From: Thiotrichales bacterium
GTDB lineage: Bacteria > Pseudomonadota > Gammaproteobacteria > Thiomicrospirales > Thiomicrospiraceae
Length of the DNA: 11,200 bases
Direction: 5' to 3'
Assembly (NCBI GenBank): GCA_014763835.1
Contig: JACXUQ010000032.1
Span: forward strand, 1-11,200
The notes under the pieces were generated by a model, which was not told the origin of the DNA, searched no databases, and saw nothing but the letters and a program-made list of their open reading frames with translations. How positions within the stretch are numbered: position 1 is the first letter of the stretch; each line of letters starts with the position of its first letter. This document shows, one piece after another, positions 1 to 5,801 of the stretch. The translations under genes were made by a program, and so were the position numbers.

Positions 1-8
1 AAAACGCA

Positions 9-36
9 GCTAATAGCTGGCTATTAGCAAGTTTTT
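9..36 (+). terminator. Intrinsic terminator-like hairpin upstream of dnaK
   Basis: A perfect 8-bp stem (9-16 with 21-28, arms GCTAATAG/CTATTAGC, loop CTGG) is followed by AAGTTTTT. The flanking AAAAC at 1-5 can also pair with GTTTT at 31-35, lengthening the stem across small internal loops. It probably ends the transcript of a gene lying before base 1 (grpE is the usual upstream neighbour, which is inference). The T-run is short, so it may be partial and allow read-through into dnaK. Confidence 0.6.
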
Positions 37-172
37 CAACAAAAATCAGACGGTTTTTAACCATTTTTATTCGTGCAACCATCTCGTGCAAAGCTCTCGT
101 TAAATTGAAGCGCATCTAAGCGTTTCAAAAAATTAAAAGCATTTTAGAAAATTGAGTTTGGAGAAAACGAAG
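37..172 (+). promoter_or_regulatory. dnaK leader region, promoter not identified
   Basis: This AT-rich stretch lies between the upstream hairpin and dnaK and should carry the dnaK promoter if dnaK has its own. I see a direct repeat TCGTGCAA at 71-78 and 84-91 (13-base period) and a TTGAAG at 105-110 that could be a -35 element, but no good -10 at 16-18 bases. There is no CIRCE inverted repeat and no convincing sigma-32 pair (CTTGAAA with CCCCATNT). The ribosome-binding site is GGAG at 160-163, nine bases before the ATG at 173. Confidence 0.4.
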
Positions 173-2086
173 ATGGCAAAAATCATTGGTATTGACTTGG
201 GAACCACCAACTCGTGTGTGGCCATTATGGAAGGCAAGGATGTCAAAGTGATTCCTAACGCCGAAGGTGCGCGTACCACGCCTTCAATCGTTGCTTATAC
301 GGCTGACGGTGAAGTTTTGGTGGGTGATCCGGCAAAACGCCAAGCGGTGACTAACCCTGAAAACACCTTGTTTGCTATCAAGCGTCTGATCGGTCGCCGT
401 GCGGATGATGCGGTTGTGGCCAAAGACAAAGACATGGTGCCATATAAAATCGTTGCGGCGGACAATGGTGATGCGTGGGTAGAAGTTGACGGTAAAAAAC
501 TGTCTCCACAGGAAGTGTCCGCACGTACCCTGATGAAAATGAAGAAAACAGCCGAAGACTATCTGGGGCACGAAGTGACTGAAGCGGTGGTAACCGTTCC
601 TGCTTACTTTAATGATGCGCAGCGTCAAGCGACTAAAGACGCCGGTAAGATCGCAGGTTTGGAAGTCAAACGTATTATCAACGAACCGACTGCGGCGGCC
701 CTGGCTTATGGTATGGACAAGGTTAAAGCCGACAGCAAAATCGCGGTTTACGACTTGGGTGGCGGTACTTTCGATATCTCCATTATCGAAGTCGCAGACC
801 TGGACGGTGAAAAGCAGGTTGAAGTATTGTCAACCAACGGTGACACCTTCCTGGGTGGTGAAGACTTTGACAATGTCATCGTCGATTACGTGGCGTCCGA
901 GTTCAAAAAGGAACAGGGTGTTGATCTGAAACAGGACAAACTGGCACTGCAGCGTGTGCGCGAAGCCTCTGAAAAAGCCAAGATCGAACTGTCTTCACGC
1001 GAACAGACCGATATCAACCTGCCGTACATCACGGCGGACGCGACTGGTCCTAAGCACCTGAATATCAAGATTACCCGTGCCAAGTTCGAATCGTTGATCG
1101 AAGCCTTGGTTAACCGCTCCATCGAGCCATGCCGTATCGCGCTGAAAGATGCCGGCTTGTCCGCTTCTGAAATCGATGACGTTATCTTGGTAGGTGGTTC
1201 AACGCGTGTGCCAATGGTACAGGCGAAAGTAAAAGAGTTCTTCGGTAAAGAGCCACGTAAAGACGTGAACCCTGATGAAGCAGTCGCCATGGGTGCAGCG
1301 ATTCAGGGTGGTGTTTTGTCGGGTGACGTAAACGATGTTCTGCTATTGGACGTAACGCCGCTGTCTTTGGGTATCGAGACTATGGGTGGTGTCATGACCA
1401 AGCTGATCGAGAAGAACACGACGATTCCTACACGTAAGTCGCAAGTGTTCTCAACCGCGGAAGATAACCAGTCTGCGGTCACGATTCATGTTCTGCAAGG
1501 TGAGCGTGAAATGGCGTCGGGCAACAAGTCTTTGGGTCAGTTCAATCTGGATGACATCGCTCCAGCACCTCGCGGTATGCCGCAAATTGAAGTTACTTTC
1601 GACATCGATGCCAACGGTATCCTGAATGTTTCTGCCAAAGACAAAAACACCGGTAAAGAGCAGCACATTACCATTCAGGCGTCTTCTGGTTTGTCTGAAG
1701 ACGAAATCGAAAGAATGGTCAAGGATGCCGAAGCGCATGCCGAAGAAGACCGTAAACTGAAAGAACTGGTGGAAACACGCAATCAGGCCGATGCCATGGT
1801 GCATGCGACGCGCAAAATGGTAACCGATGCCGGTGATGCGGTGGATGCGGCTGAAAAAGAAGCGGTGGAAAAAGCCATTGCGGACGTAGAAGTAGCGATC
1901 AAAGGTGATGACAAAGCGGATATCGAAGCCAAAGTTCAGGCTTTGGCAACGGCCAGCCAGTCTATCGCCCAGAAAGCGCAAGCCAAGCAGCAAGCCGGCG
2001 GTGCCGAAGCGCAGCAGCAAGGTTCAAGCAAAGCGGATGACGATATCGTTGATGCCGAGTTTGAAGAGGTAGATGACAAAAAGTAA
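173..2086 (+). CDS. dnaK: Molecular chaperone DnaK (Hsp70)
   Basis: Cytosolic ATP-dependent chaperone that binds exposed hydrophobic peptides and cycles with DnaJ and GrpE. The 637-residue product has the full Hsp70 layout. The nucleotide-binding domain shows GIDLGTTNSC at 6-15, DLGGGTFD at 194-201 and VGGSTRVP from about residue 340. NEPTAAALAYG is also present. The linker DVLLLDVTPLSLG leads into the substrate-binding domain, then a helical lid and a Gln/Ala-rich tail ending in EFEEVDDKK. Length matches the family (about 640). I chose the ATG at 173 because it gives the standard MAKIIGIDLG start and has GGAG nine bases upstream; the frame also opens at a TTG at 152, which would add seven non-family residues. 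dnaJ follows after 237 bases. Identity is very secure; heat-shock control is expected for the family but no classical element is visible. Confidence 0.99.
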   Translation: MAKIIGIDLGTTNSCVAIMEGKDVKVIPNAEGARTTPSIVAYTADGEVLVGDPAKRQAVTNPENTLFAIKRLIGRRADDAVVAKDKDMVPYKIVAADNGDAWVEVDGKKLSPQEVSARTLMKMKKTAEDYLGHEVTEAVVTVPAYFNDAQRQATKDAGKIAGLEVKRIINEPTAAALAYGMDKVKADSKIAVYDLGGGTFDISIIEVADLDGEKQVEVLSTNGDTFLGGEDFDNVIVDYVASEFKKEQGVDLKQDKLALQRVREASEKAKIELSSREQTDINLPYITADATGPKHLNIKITRAKFESLIEALVNRSIEPCRIALKDAGLSASEIDDVILVGGSTRVPMVQAKVKEFFGKEPRKDVNPDEAVAMGAAIQGGVLSGDVNDVLLLDVTPLSLGIETMGGVMTKLIEKNTTIPTRKSQVFSTAEDNQSAVTIHVLQGEREMASGNKSLGQFNLDDIAPAPRGMPQIEVTFDIDANGILNVSAKDKNTGKEQHITIQASSGLSEDEIERMVKDAEAHAEEDRKLKELVETRNQADAMVHATRKMVTDAGDAVDAAEKEAVEKAIADVEVAIKGDDKADIEAKVQALATASQSIAQKAQAKQQAGGAEAQQQGSSKADDDIVDAEFEEVDDKK

Positions 2087-2109
2087 TCTGTAGAGATTAG
2101 TTGAGTCTA

Positions 2110-2168
2110 AAAAGCACGAAGTTGAGAAGGTTGTGAAAATGCATTATCTTCAAAAGCTTCGTGCTTTT
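2110..2168 (+). promoter_or_regulatory. Stem-loop after dnaK (12-bp perfect stem)
   Basis: AAAAGCACGAAG at 2110-2121 pairs perfectly with CTTCGTGCTTTT at 2157-2168, enclosing 35 bases that can form a small inner stem (GAAG 2126-2129 with CTTC 2148-2151). It begins 23 bases after the dnaK stop. The right arm ends in TTTT, then GTGTTT, so it could be a weak intrinsic terminator, a 3'-end stabiliser, or an attenuator lowering dnaJ relative to dnaK. Which of these is inference. Confidence 0.5.
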
Positions 2169-2185
2169 GTGTTTAAATAGCGGGC

Positions 2186-2214
2186 TTTTCAAGAGCGTTT
2201 GATGCACTTGAAAA
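2186..2214 (+). repeat. Inverted repeat / small stem-loop in dnaK-dnaJ gap
   Basis: TTTTCAAG at 2186-2193 pairs with CTTGAAAA at 2207-2214 around a 13-base loop; after an A-A mismatch two more pairs are possible. It is the second of three consecutive structures in this gap. It may be a regulatory RNA element or an operator-like palindrome; its role is unknown. Confidence 0.4.
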
Positions 2215-2243
2215 AACTCAACAGGCCGGGTAGGGCCAGAAAG

Positions 2244-2291
2244 TAACCAACGCAAACCGGCTTAAAGCGATAAGCGGGTTTGCCTTGGTTA
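2244..2291 (+). promoter_or_regulatory. Long imperfect hairpin in the dnaJ leader
   Basis: Bases 2244-2263 pair with 2272-2291: TAACCAA/TTGGTTA (7 bp), a C-C mismatch, GCAAACC/GGTTTGC (7 bp), a G-G mismatch, then GCTT/AAGC (4 bp), with an 8-base loop AAAGCGAT. That is 18 pairs with two single mismatches. No T-run follows, so it is not a typical intrinsic terminator. It ends 32 bases before the dnaJ ATG and leaves the weak ribosome-binding site (AAGA near 2311-2314) unpaired. Possible roles are an mRNA processing or stability element or a translation control structure. Confidence 0.5.
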
Positions 2292-2323
2292 TTGAATAAG
2301 AAACAGCAAAAAGATCACTTAAT

Positions 2324-3499
2324 ATGGCAAAAAGAGATTATTACGAAGTTTTAGGTGTGGCCAAAACCGCCTCGGAGGGCGAGATTAAAAAGGCCTATCG
2401 TAAATTGGCGATGCAATTCCATCCCGATCGTAATCCCGATAATAAAGTGGCGGAAGACAAGTTCAAGGAAGCTTCCGAAGCCTACGAGGTGTTGTCGGAC
2501 TCTCAGAAACGTGCGACTTATGACCAGTTCGGTCACGCCGGATTGGACGGTCATGGCGGCGGTCATGGTGGTTTCGGTGGTGGCTTCGGCGACGCGTTCG
2601 GCGATATTTTCAGCGAAATGTTTGGCGGTGGCTTCGGCGGGCGTCGCGGCCCGCAGCCGGGCAATGACCTGCAGTACGAATTGGAAATCTCCTTGGAAGA
2701 GGCGGTTGCCGGGACCACAGTCGATATCCGTATCCCCACCAAGGATGTCTGTGACGCCTGTGACGGCACCGGTGCCGAGCCGGGTTCGGAGGTGCAGACT
2801 TGTCCGACCTGTCATGGTGCCGGCCAGGTGCGTATGCAGCAAGGTTTCTTTGCGGTCAATCGGAGTTGCCCAACTTGTCACGGGCAGGGCAAAATTATCA
2901 AAACGCCTTGTCGCAAATGCCGTGGCGAAGGCTTTACCCACAGCAATAAGACTTTGTCGGTCAAAATCCCTGCCGGTGTCGACAACGGTGACCGCATCCG
3001 TCTGCAGGGTGAGGGCGAAGCCGGTGAACCGGGCGCGCCGCGCGGTGATCTGTATGTGCGTATCCGTGTCAAACGTCATGCGATTTTCGAGCGCGACGGC
3101 AATAATCTTTATTGCGAACTCCCGTTGAGTTTCCCGACAGCGGCTTTGGGCGGCTCAGTCGAGGTGCCGACCTTGGGTGGCAAAGCCTCGCTGAAAATCC
3201 CGGCAGGCACGCAGTCGGGTCAGCGCTTTAAGTTGGCGGGTAAAGGGGTGAAATCGGTACGTTCGTCTTTTGTGGGTGATTTGATTGTGCAGGTCAATAT
3301 CGAAACGCCGGTGAAGTTGACAGCGCGTCAGAAAGAGTTGCTGGAAGAACTTGAAGCAAGCCTGAAAGGCAAGCACTACAAGCAGCACAGTCCGAAAGAG
3401 CACTCTTTCTTCGATAGTGTTAAGTCTTTCTTTACCGGCGATGATGATGAAGCTGACAAAGATGCCAAGAAAGATAAAAATGATCCGTGGAACGGTTAA
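2324..3499 (+). CDS. dnaJ: Chaperone protein DnaJ (Hsp40)
   Basis: Co-chaperone that delivers unfolded substrates to DnaK and stimulates its ATPase. The 391-residue class I protein shows an N-terminal J domain (about 1-70) with the essential HPD at 33-35, and a Gly/Phe-rich linker (about 72-109). The zinc-binding domain has four repeats: CDACDGTG 143-150, CPTCHGAG 160-167, CPTCHGQG 182-189 and CRKCRGEG 196-203. C-terminal substrate-binding domains follow, then a charged Asp/Lys-rich tail from about 370 that looks longer than usual. The ATG at 2324 gives the family start (MAKRDYYEVLGV). The Shine-Dalgarno is poor (AAGA, about nine bases upstream), fitting lower synthesis than DnaK, and the preceding gap is highly structured. 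dapB starts 33 bases downstream with no terminator between, so the two are probably co-transcribed. Confidence 0.99.
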   Translation: MAKRDYYEVLGVAKTASEGEIKKAYRKLAMQFHPDRNPDNKVAEDKFKEASEAYEVLSDSQKRATYDQFGHAGLDGHGGGHGGFGGGFGDAFGDIFSEMFGGGFGGRRGPQPGNDLQYELEISLEEAVAGTTVDIRIPTKDVCDACDGTGAEPGSEVQTCPTCHGAGQVRMQQGFFAVNRSCPTCHGQGKIIKTPCRKCRGEGFTHSNKTLSVKIPAGVDNGDRIRLQGEGEAGEPGAPRGDLYVRIRVKRHAIFERDGNNLYCELPLSFPTAALGGSVEVPTLGGKASLKIPAGTQSGQRFKLAGKGVKSVRSSFVGDLIVQVNIETPVKLTARQKELLEELEASLKGKHYKQHSPKEHSFFDSVKSFFTGDDDEADKDAKKDKNDPWNG

Positions 3500-3532
3500 T
3501 AGCCCGCTGATAGCAAACGTAAAGGATAGAGC

Positions 3533-4342
3533 ATGAGTGATTACAGAGTCGCCATTATCGGAGCCTCAGGGCGAATGGGGAAAAACCTGATTGCCGCCGT
3601 CGAACAAACCGAAGGTTTAAAAGTCAGTGCGGCGATTGAGCGTCCGGACAGTTCGTTGATTGGTGCGGATGCCGGAGAATTGGCGGGTATCGGCAAAATC
3701 GGCGTAACTCTAGCGGGTAGTATTGAAGCGGTGGTGGAGGATTTTGATGTGCTGATCGATTTCACCTCGCCGGCCACCACGGTGCATAACCTGGCTGTTT
3801 GTGTTGAGCACAACAAGAAAATCGTCATCGGTACCACCGGTTTTGACGACGCGGGCTTGGCGGCGATTGATGCGGCGGCAGAAAAGATAGGTGTTATTTT
3901 TGCAGCCAATTTCAGCGTGGGGGTCAATCTTTGCCTGAAATTGTTGAAGCAGGCGGCCGAAGTGCTTAACGAAGGTTATGATATTGAAATTATCGAAGGC
4001 CATCATCGTCACAAGGTCGATGCACCCTCCGGTACGGCGCTGCGTATGGGGCAGGTGGTGGCCGATGCATTGGGTCGTGATCTGAAAACCTGCGCGGTCT
4101 ATGGGCGCGAGGGCATTACCGGCGAGCGCGATCCGAATACGATCGGTTTTGCGACAGTGCGTGCCGGTGATATTGTCGGTGATCATACGGTCTTGTTTGC
4201 CACAGAAGGCGAGCGCGTTGAGATCACGCATAAGGCGTCAAGCCGCATGACCTTTGCCAAAGGCGCGGCGCGTTCCTGTAATTGGATTAAAGACAAACAG
4301 GCCGGCCTGTTCGATATGCAGGATGTTTTGAATTTGCGCTGA
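3533..4342 (+). CDS. dapB: 4-hydroxy-tetrahydrodipicolinate reductase DapB
   Basis: Catalyses the NAD(P)H-dependent reduction step of the diaminopimelate pathway, supplying lysine and the peptidoglycan cross-link residue; cytosolic. At 269 residues it is full length. The N-terminal Rossmann nucleotide-binding motif GASGRMGKN lies near residue 10, with DFTSPATTVHN and NFSVGVN further on. The catalytic and substrate-binding segment HHRHKVDAPSGTA starts at residue 157; by alignment with the E. coli enzyme the catalytic His is 157 and the Lys is 161. The C-terminus GLFDMQDVLNL is family-typical. The start at 3533 has AAAGGA at 3521-3526, a good Shine-Dalgarno. The 33-base gap after dnaJ suggests one transcript. 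No lysine riboswitch could fit in that gap. Confidence 0.98.
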   Translation: MSDYRVAIIGASGRMGKNLIAAVEQTEGLKVSAAIERPDSSLIGADAGELAGIGKIGVTLAGSIEAVVEDFDVLIDFTSPATTVHNLAVCVEHNKKIVIGTTGFDDAGLAAIDAAAEKIGVIFAANFSVGVNLCLKLLKQAAEVLNEGYDIEIIEGHHRHKVDAPSGTALRMGQVVADALGRDLKTCAVYGREGITGERDPNTIGFATVRAGDIVGDHTVLFATEGERVEITHKASSRMTFAKGAARSCNWIKDKQAGLFDMQDVLNLR

Positions 4343-4366
4343 CACCCATTGAGGCGAGTCTATGAA
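4339..4366 (+). promoter_or_regulatory. Possible sigma-70 promoter for the carAB leader
   Basis: CTGACA at 4339-4344 (5 of 6 to the -35 consensus) and TATGAA at 4361-4366 (4 of 6 to the -10) are 16 bases apart. It overlaps the dapB stop codon and would start a long carA leader near 4373, upstream of the terminator at 4503-4544. If this is the real promoter, the small ORF starting at 4362 would not be in the transcript. This is a visual match only. Confidence 0.25.
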
Positions 4367-4409
4367 ATTTCCCATAATTAACCTAGACAAGAATTGGCTA
4401 ATCAAGTAA
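4362..4409 (+). CDS. Possible 15-residue leader peptide between dapB and carA
   Basis: A short frame opens with ATG at 4362, seven bases after GAGG at 4351-4354, and encodes MKFPIINLDKNWLIK before TAA. It begins 19 bases after dapB and sits in the 302-base carA leader upstream of a strong terminator or attenuator hairpin. Leader peptides regulate several biosynthetic operons, so a role in carAB control is possible, but it has no run of Arg or other telltale codons. It could equally be chance, and it overlaps a candidate -10 element. Confidence 0.25.
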   Translation: MKFPIINLDKNWLIK

Positions 4410-4477
4410 AATCCCGCTAATTCAAATTTGCGACTAAAATTAGATATTTAGTGGTGTATACGGGGTATTTTGCAGCG

Positions 4478-4504
4478 ATGACGACAGGTCATTTGGCTTA
4501 TTAA
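4478..4504 (+). other. Very short ORF abutting the carA attenuator hairpin
   Basis: ATG at 4478 begins the eight-residue frame MTTGHLAY, whose TAA stop (4502-4504) overlaps the first bases of the terminator stem. A ribosome here would sit at the base of that hairpin. The only upstream purine run is GGGG at 4462-4465, twelve bases away, so initiation is doubtful. The same DNA holds a small hairpin, ATGAC 4478-4482 with GTCAT 4488-4492. Reported as a weak candidate only. Confidence 0.15.
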
Positions 4505-4544
4505 AACGGAGTGAGTCCTTGAAAGGGGCTGGCTCCGTTTTTTT
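4503..4544 (+). terminator. Strong intrinsic terminator or attenuator before carA
   Basis: AAAACGGAG (4503-4511) pairs with CTCCGTTTT (4533-4541), and the stem continues with a G-U pair, one mismatch and five more pairs (4514-4518 with 4526-4530), closing on a seven-base loop. A run of seven T follows (4538-4544). It lies 160 bases after dapB and 100 bases before carA. It either ends the dnaK-dnaJ-dapB transcript or, if the carA promoter is upstream, acts as a transcription attenuator for carAB. Confidence 0.85.
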
Positions 4545-4644
4545 ATATGCGCAATTTATTTTTTCACTTACATTTTACGAATATTTAACACTCACTCAGT
4601 CGCTTGCAACTTAGAACAGTTTCTATCTTGGGCGGACACACTAC
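4545..4644 (+). promoter_or_regulatory. Region between terminator and carA, promoter not resolved
   Basis: The 100 AT-rich bases before carA would have to hold the carA promoter if the terminator at 4503-4544 is complete. TTGCAA at 4604-4609 and TATCTT at 4624-4629 resemble -35 and -10 boxes, but the 14-base spacer is too short. No clear alternative pair or ArgR/PurR-type operator is visible. The ribosome-binding site is weak: GGGCGGA near 4630-4636, about eight bases before the ATG. Confidence 0.3.
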
Positions 4645-5778
4645 ATGACACAGGCTTTACTGGCTTTAGAAGACGGTACCCTTTTCTGGGGAACTTCATT
4701 GGGTGCGGAAGGGGAGACCGTGGGCGAAGTGGTTTTCAATACTTCGTTGACAGGTTATCAAGAGATCTTGACCGATCCTTCTTATTTCAAACAAATCGTT
4801 ACCTTGACTTATCCGCATATCGGCAACGTCGGCGTCAATGCCGAGGATGAAGAGTCACCACGCATTATGGCGCAAGGCCTGGTTGTTAAAGATTGTCCTC
4901 CATTGATGAGCAACTTCCGCGCGCAGAAGACCCTGCCGGATTACCTGAAAGAACAGAATGTTGTGGCGATTGCCGATATCGACACGCGTAAACTGACGCG
5001 TATTCTGCGTGACAAAGGTGCACAGTCGGGGATTATCGTTGCCGGCGACAATATCAATGCTGAAGAATCAGTGGCGAAAGCCAAAGCGTTCAGCGGCTTG
5101 AAAGGCCTGGATCTGGCCAAAGAAGTGACCACACCTGAAACTTACGTTTGGACCGAAGGTTCTTGGGTGTTGGGTGAAGGGCATAAAGACTGCTCCGCCA
5201 ATCACGATTTCCATGTAGTGGCCTATGATTACGGTATCAAACGCAATATCCTGCGCATGCTGGCGGACCGCGGCTGTAAGTTGACGGTTGTTCCGGCTAA
5301 AACACCTGCTGCTGACGTATTGGCAATGAATCCGGATGGGGTCTTTCTGTCAAACGGCCCTGGCGATCCGGAGCCTTGCGACTACGCGATTGAAGCGATT
5401 CAGCAAGTGTTGCAGACCGAAGTGCCTGTTTTCGGTATCTGTTTGGGCCACCAGTTGTTGGCTTTGGCAAGTGGAGCCAAGACGGTTAAGATGAAATTCG
5501 GTCACCACGGCGGCAACCATCCTGTTCAAGATACTGATTCGAAGAAAGTCATGATTACCGCACAGAACCACGGTTTTGCCGTAGACGAAGCGACGTTGCC
5601 AGCCAATGTGCGTGCTACCCACAAGTCTTTGTTTGACGGTACTTTGCAAGGGATTGCACGTACCGATAAAGCGGCTTTCAGCTTCCAGGGTCACCCTGAA
5701 GCCAGCCCAGGTCCACACGATGTGGCGCCGCTTTTCGACCAATTTATTGAAAATATGAAAGCTTTCAAAAAAGCCTGA
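4645..5778 (+). CDS. carA: Carbamoyl-phosphate synthase small (glutaminase) subunit CarA
   Basis: Hydrolyses glutamine and channels ammonia to CarB for carbamoyl phosphate synthesis, the shared precursor of arginine and pyrimidines. The 377-residue protein is the normal length. The N-terminal CarA-specific domain (to about residue 150) carries FNTSLTGYQEILTDPSY. The C-terminal class I glutamine amidotransferase domain shows LSNGPGDPEPCDYA, the nucleophile Cys266 in GICLGHQ, HGGNHPV, and the catalytic His350 and Glu352 in GHPEASPGPHD. All triad residues are present. The ATG at 4645 gives the family N-terminus (TQALLALEDGTLFWG) although its Shine-Dalgarno is weak. carB starts 23 bases after the stop, so the two subunits are made from one operon. 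The long upstream gap with a terminator-like hairpin hints at attenuation control. Confidence 0.99.
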   Translation: MTQALLALEDGTLFWGTSLGAEGETVGEVVFNTSLTGYQEILTDPSYFKQIVTLTYPHIGNVGVNAEDEESPRIMAQGLVVKDCPPLMSNFRAQKTLPDYLKEQNVVAIADIDTRKLTRILRDKGAQSGIIVAGDNINAEESVAKAKAFSGLKGLDLAKEVTTPETYVWTEGSWVLGEGHKDCSANHDFHVVAYDYGIKRNILRMLADRGCKLTVVPAKTPAADVLAMNPDGVFLSNGPGDPEPCDYAIEAIQQVLQTEVPVFGICLGHQLLALASGAKTVKMKFGHHGGNHPVQDTDSKKVMITAQNHGFAVDEATLPANVRATHKSLFDGTLQGIARTDKAAFSFQGHPEASPGPHDVAPLFDQFIENMKAFKKA

Positions 5779-5801
5779 ACGATAGGAAATAGGAACAAGA
5801 C

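Noticed and set aside
152..172. TTG start giving DnaK seven extra N-terminal residues
   Set aside because: DnaK proteins begin at MAK-IIGIDLG; the ATG at 173 has a well-placed GGAG inside this stretch.
2207..2233. CTTGAAA resembling a sigma-32 -35 box before dnaJ
   Set aside because: No CCCCATNT-like -10 follows at the right distance; the bases are better explained as one arm of an inverted repeat.
2550..2655. GGT/GGC-rich repetitive DNA in dnaJ
   Set aside because: It encodes the normal Gly/Phe-rich linker of class I DnaJ proteins.
2351..3079. Long minus-strand frame (242 codons) and a plus-strand alternative frame inside dnaJ
   Set aside because: Both are shadows of the certain dnaJ reading frame with low-complexity translations.
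3500..3532. Lysine riboswitch before dapB
   Set aside because: Only 33 bases separate dnaJ and dapB, far too few for that aptamer.
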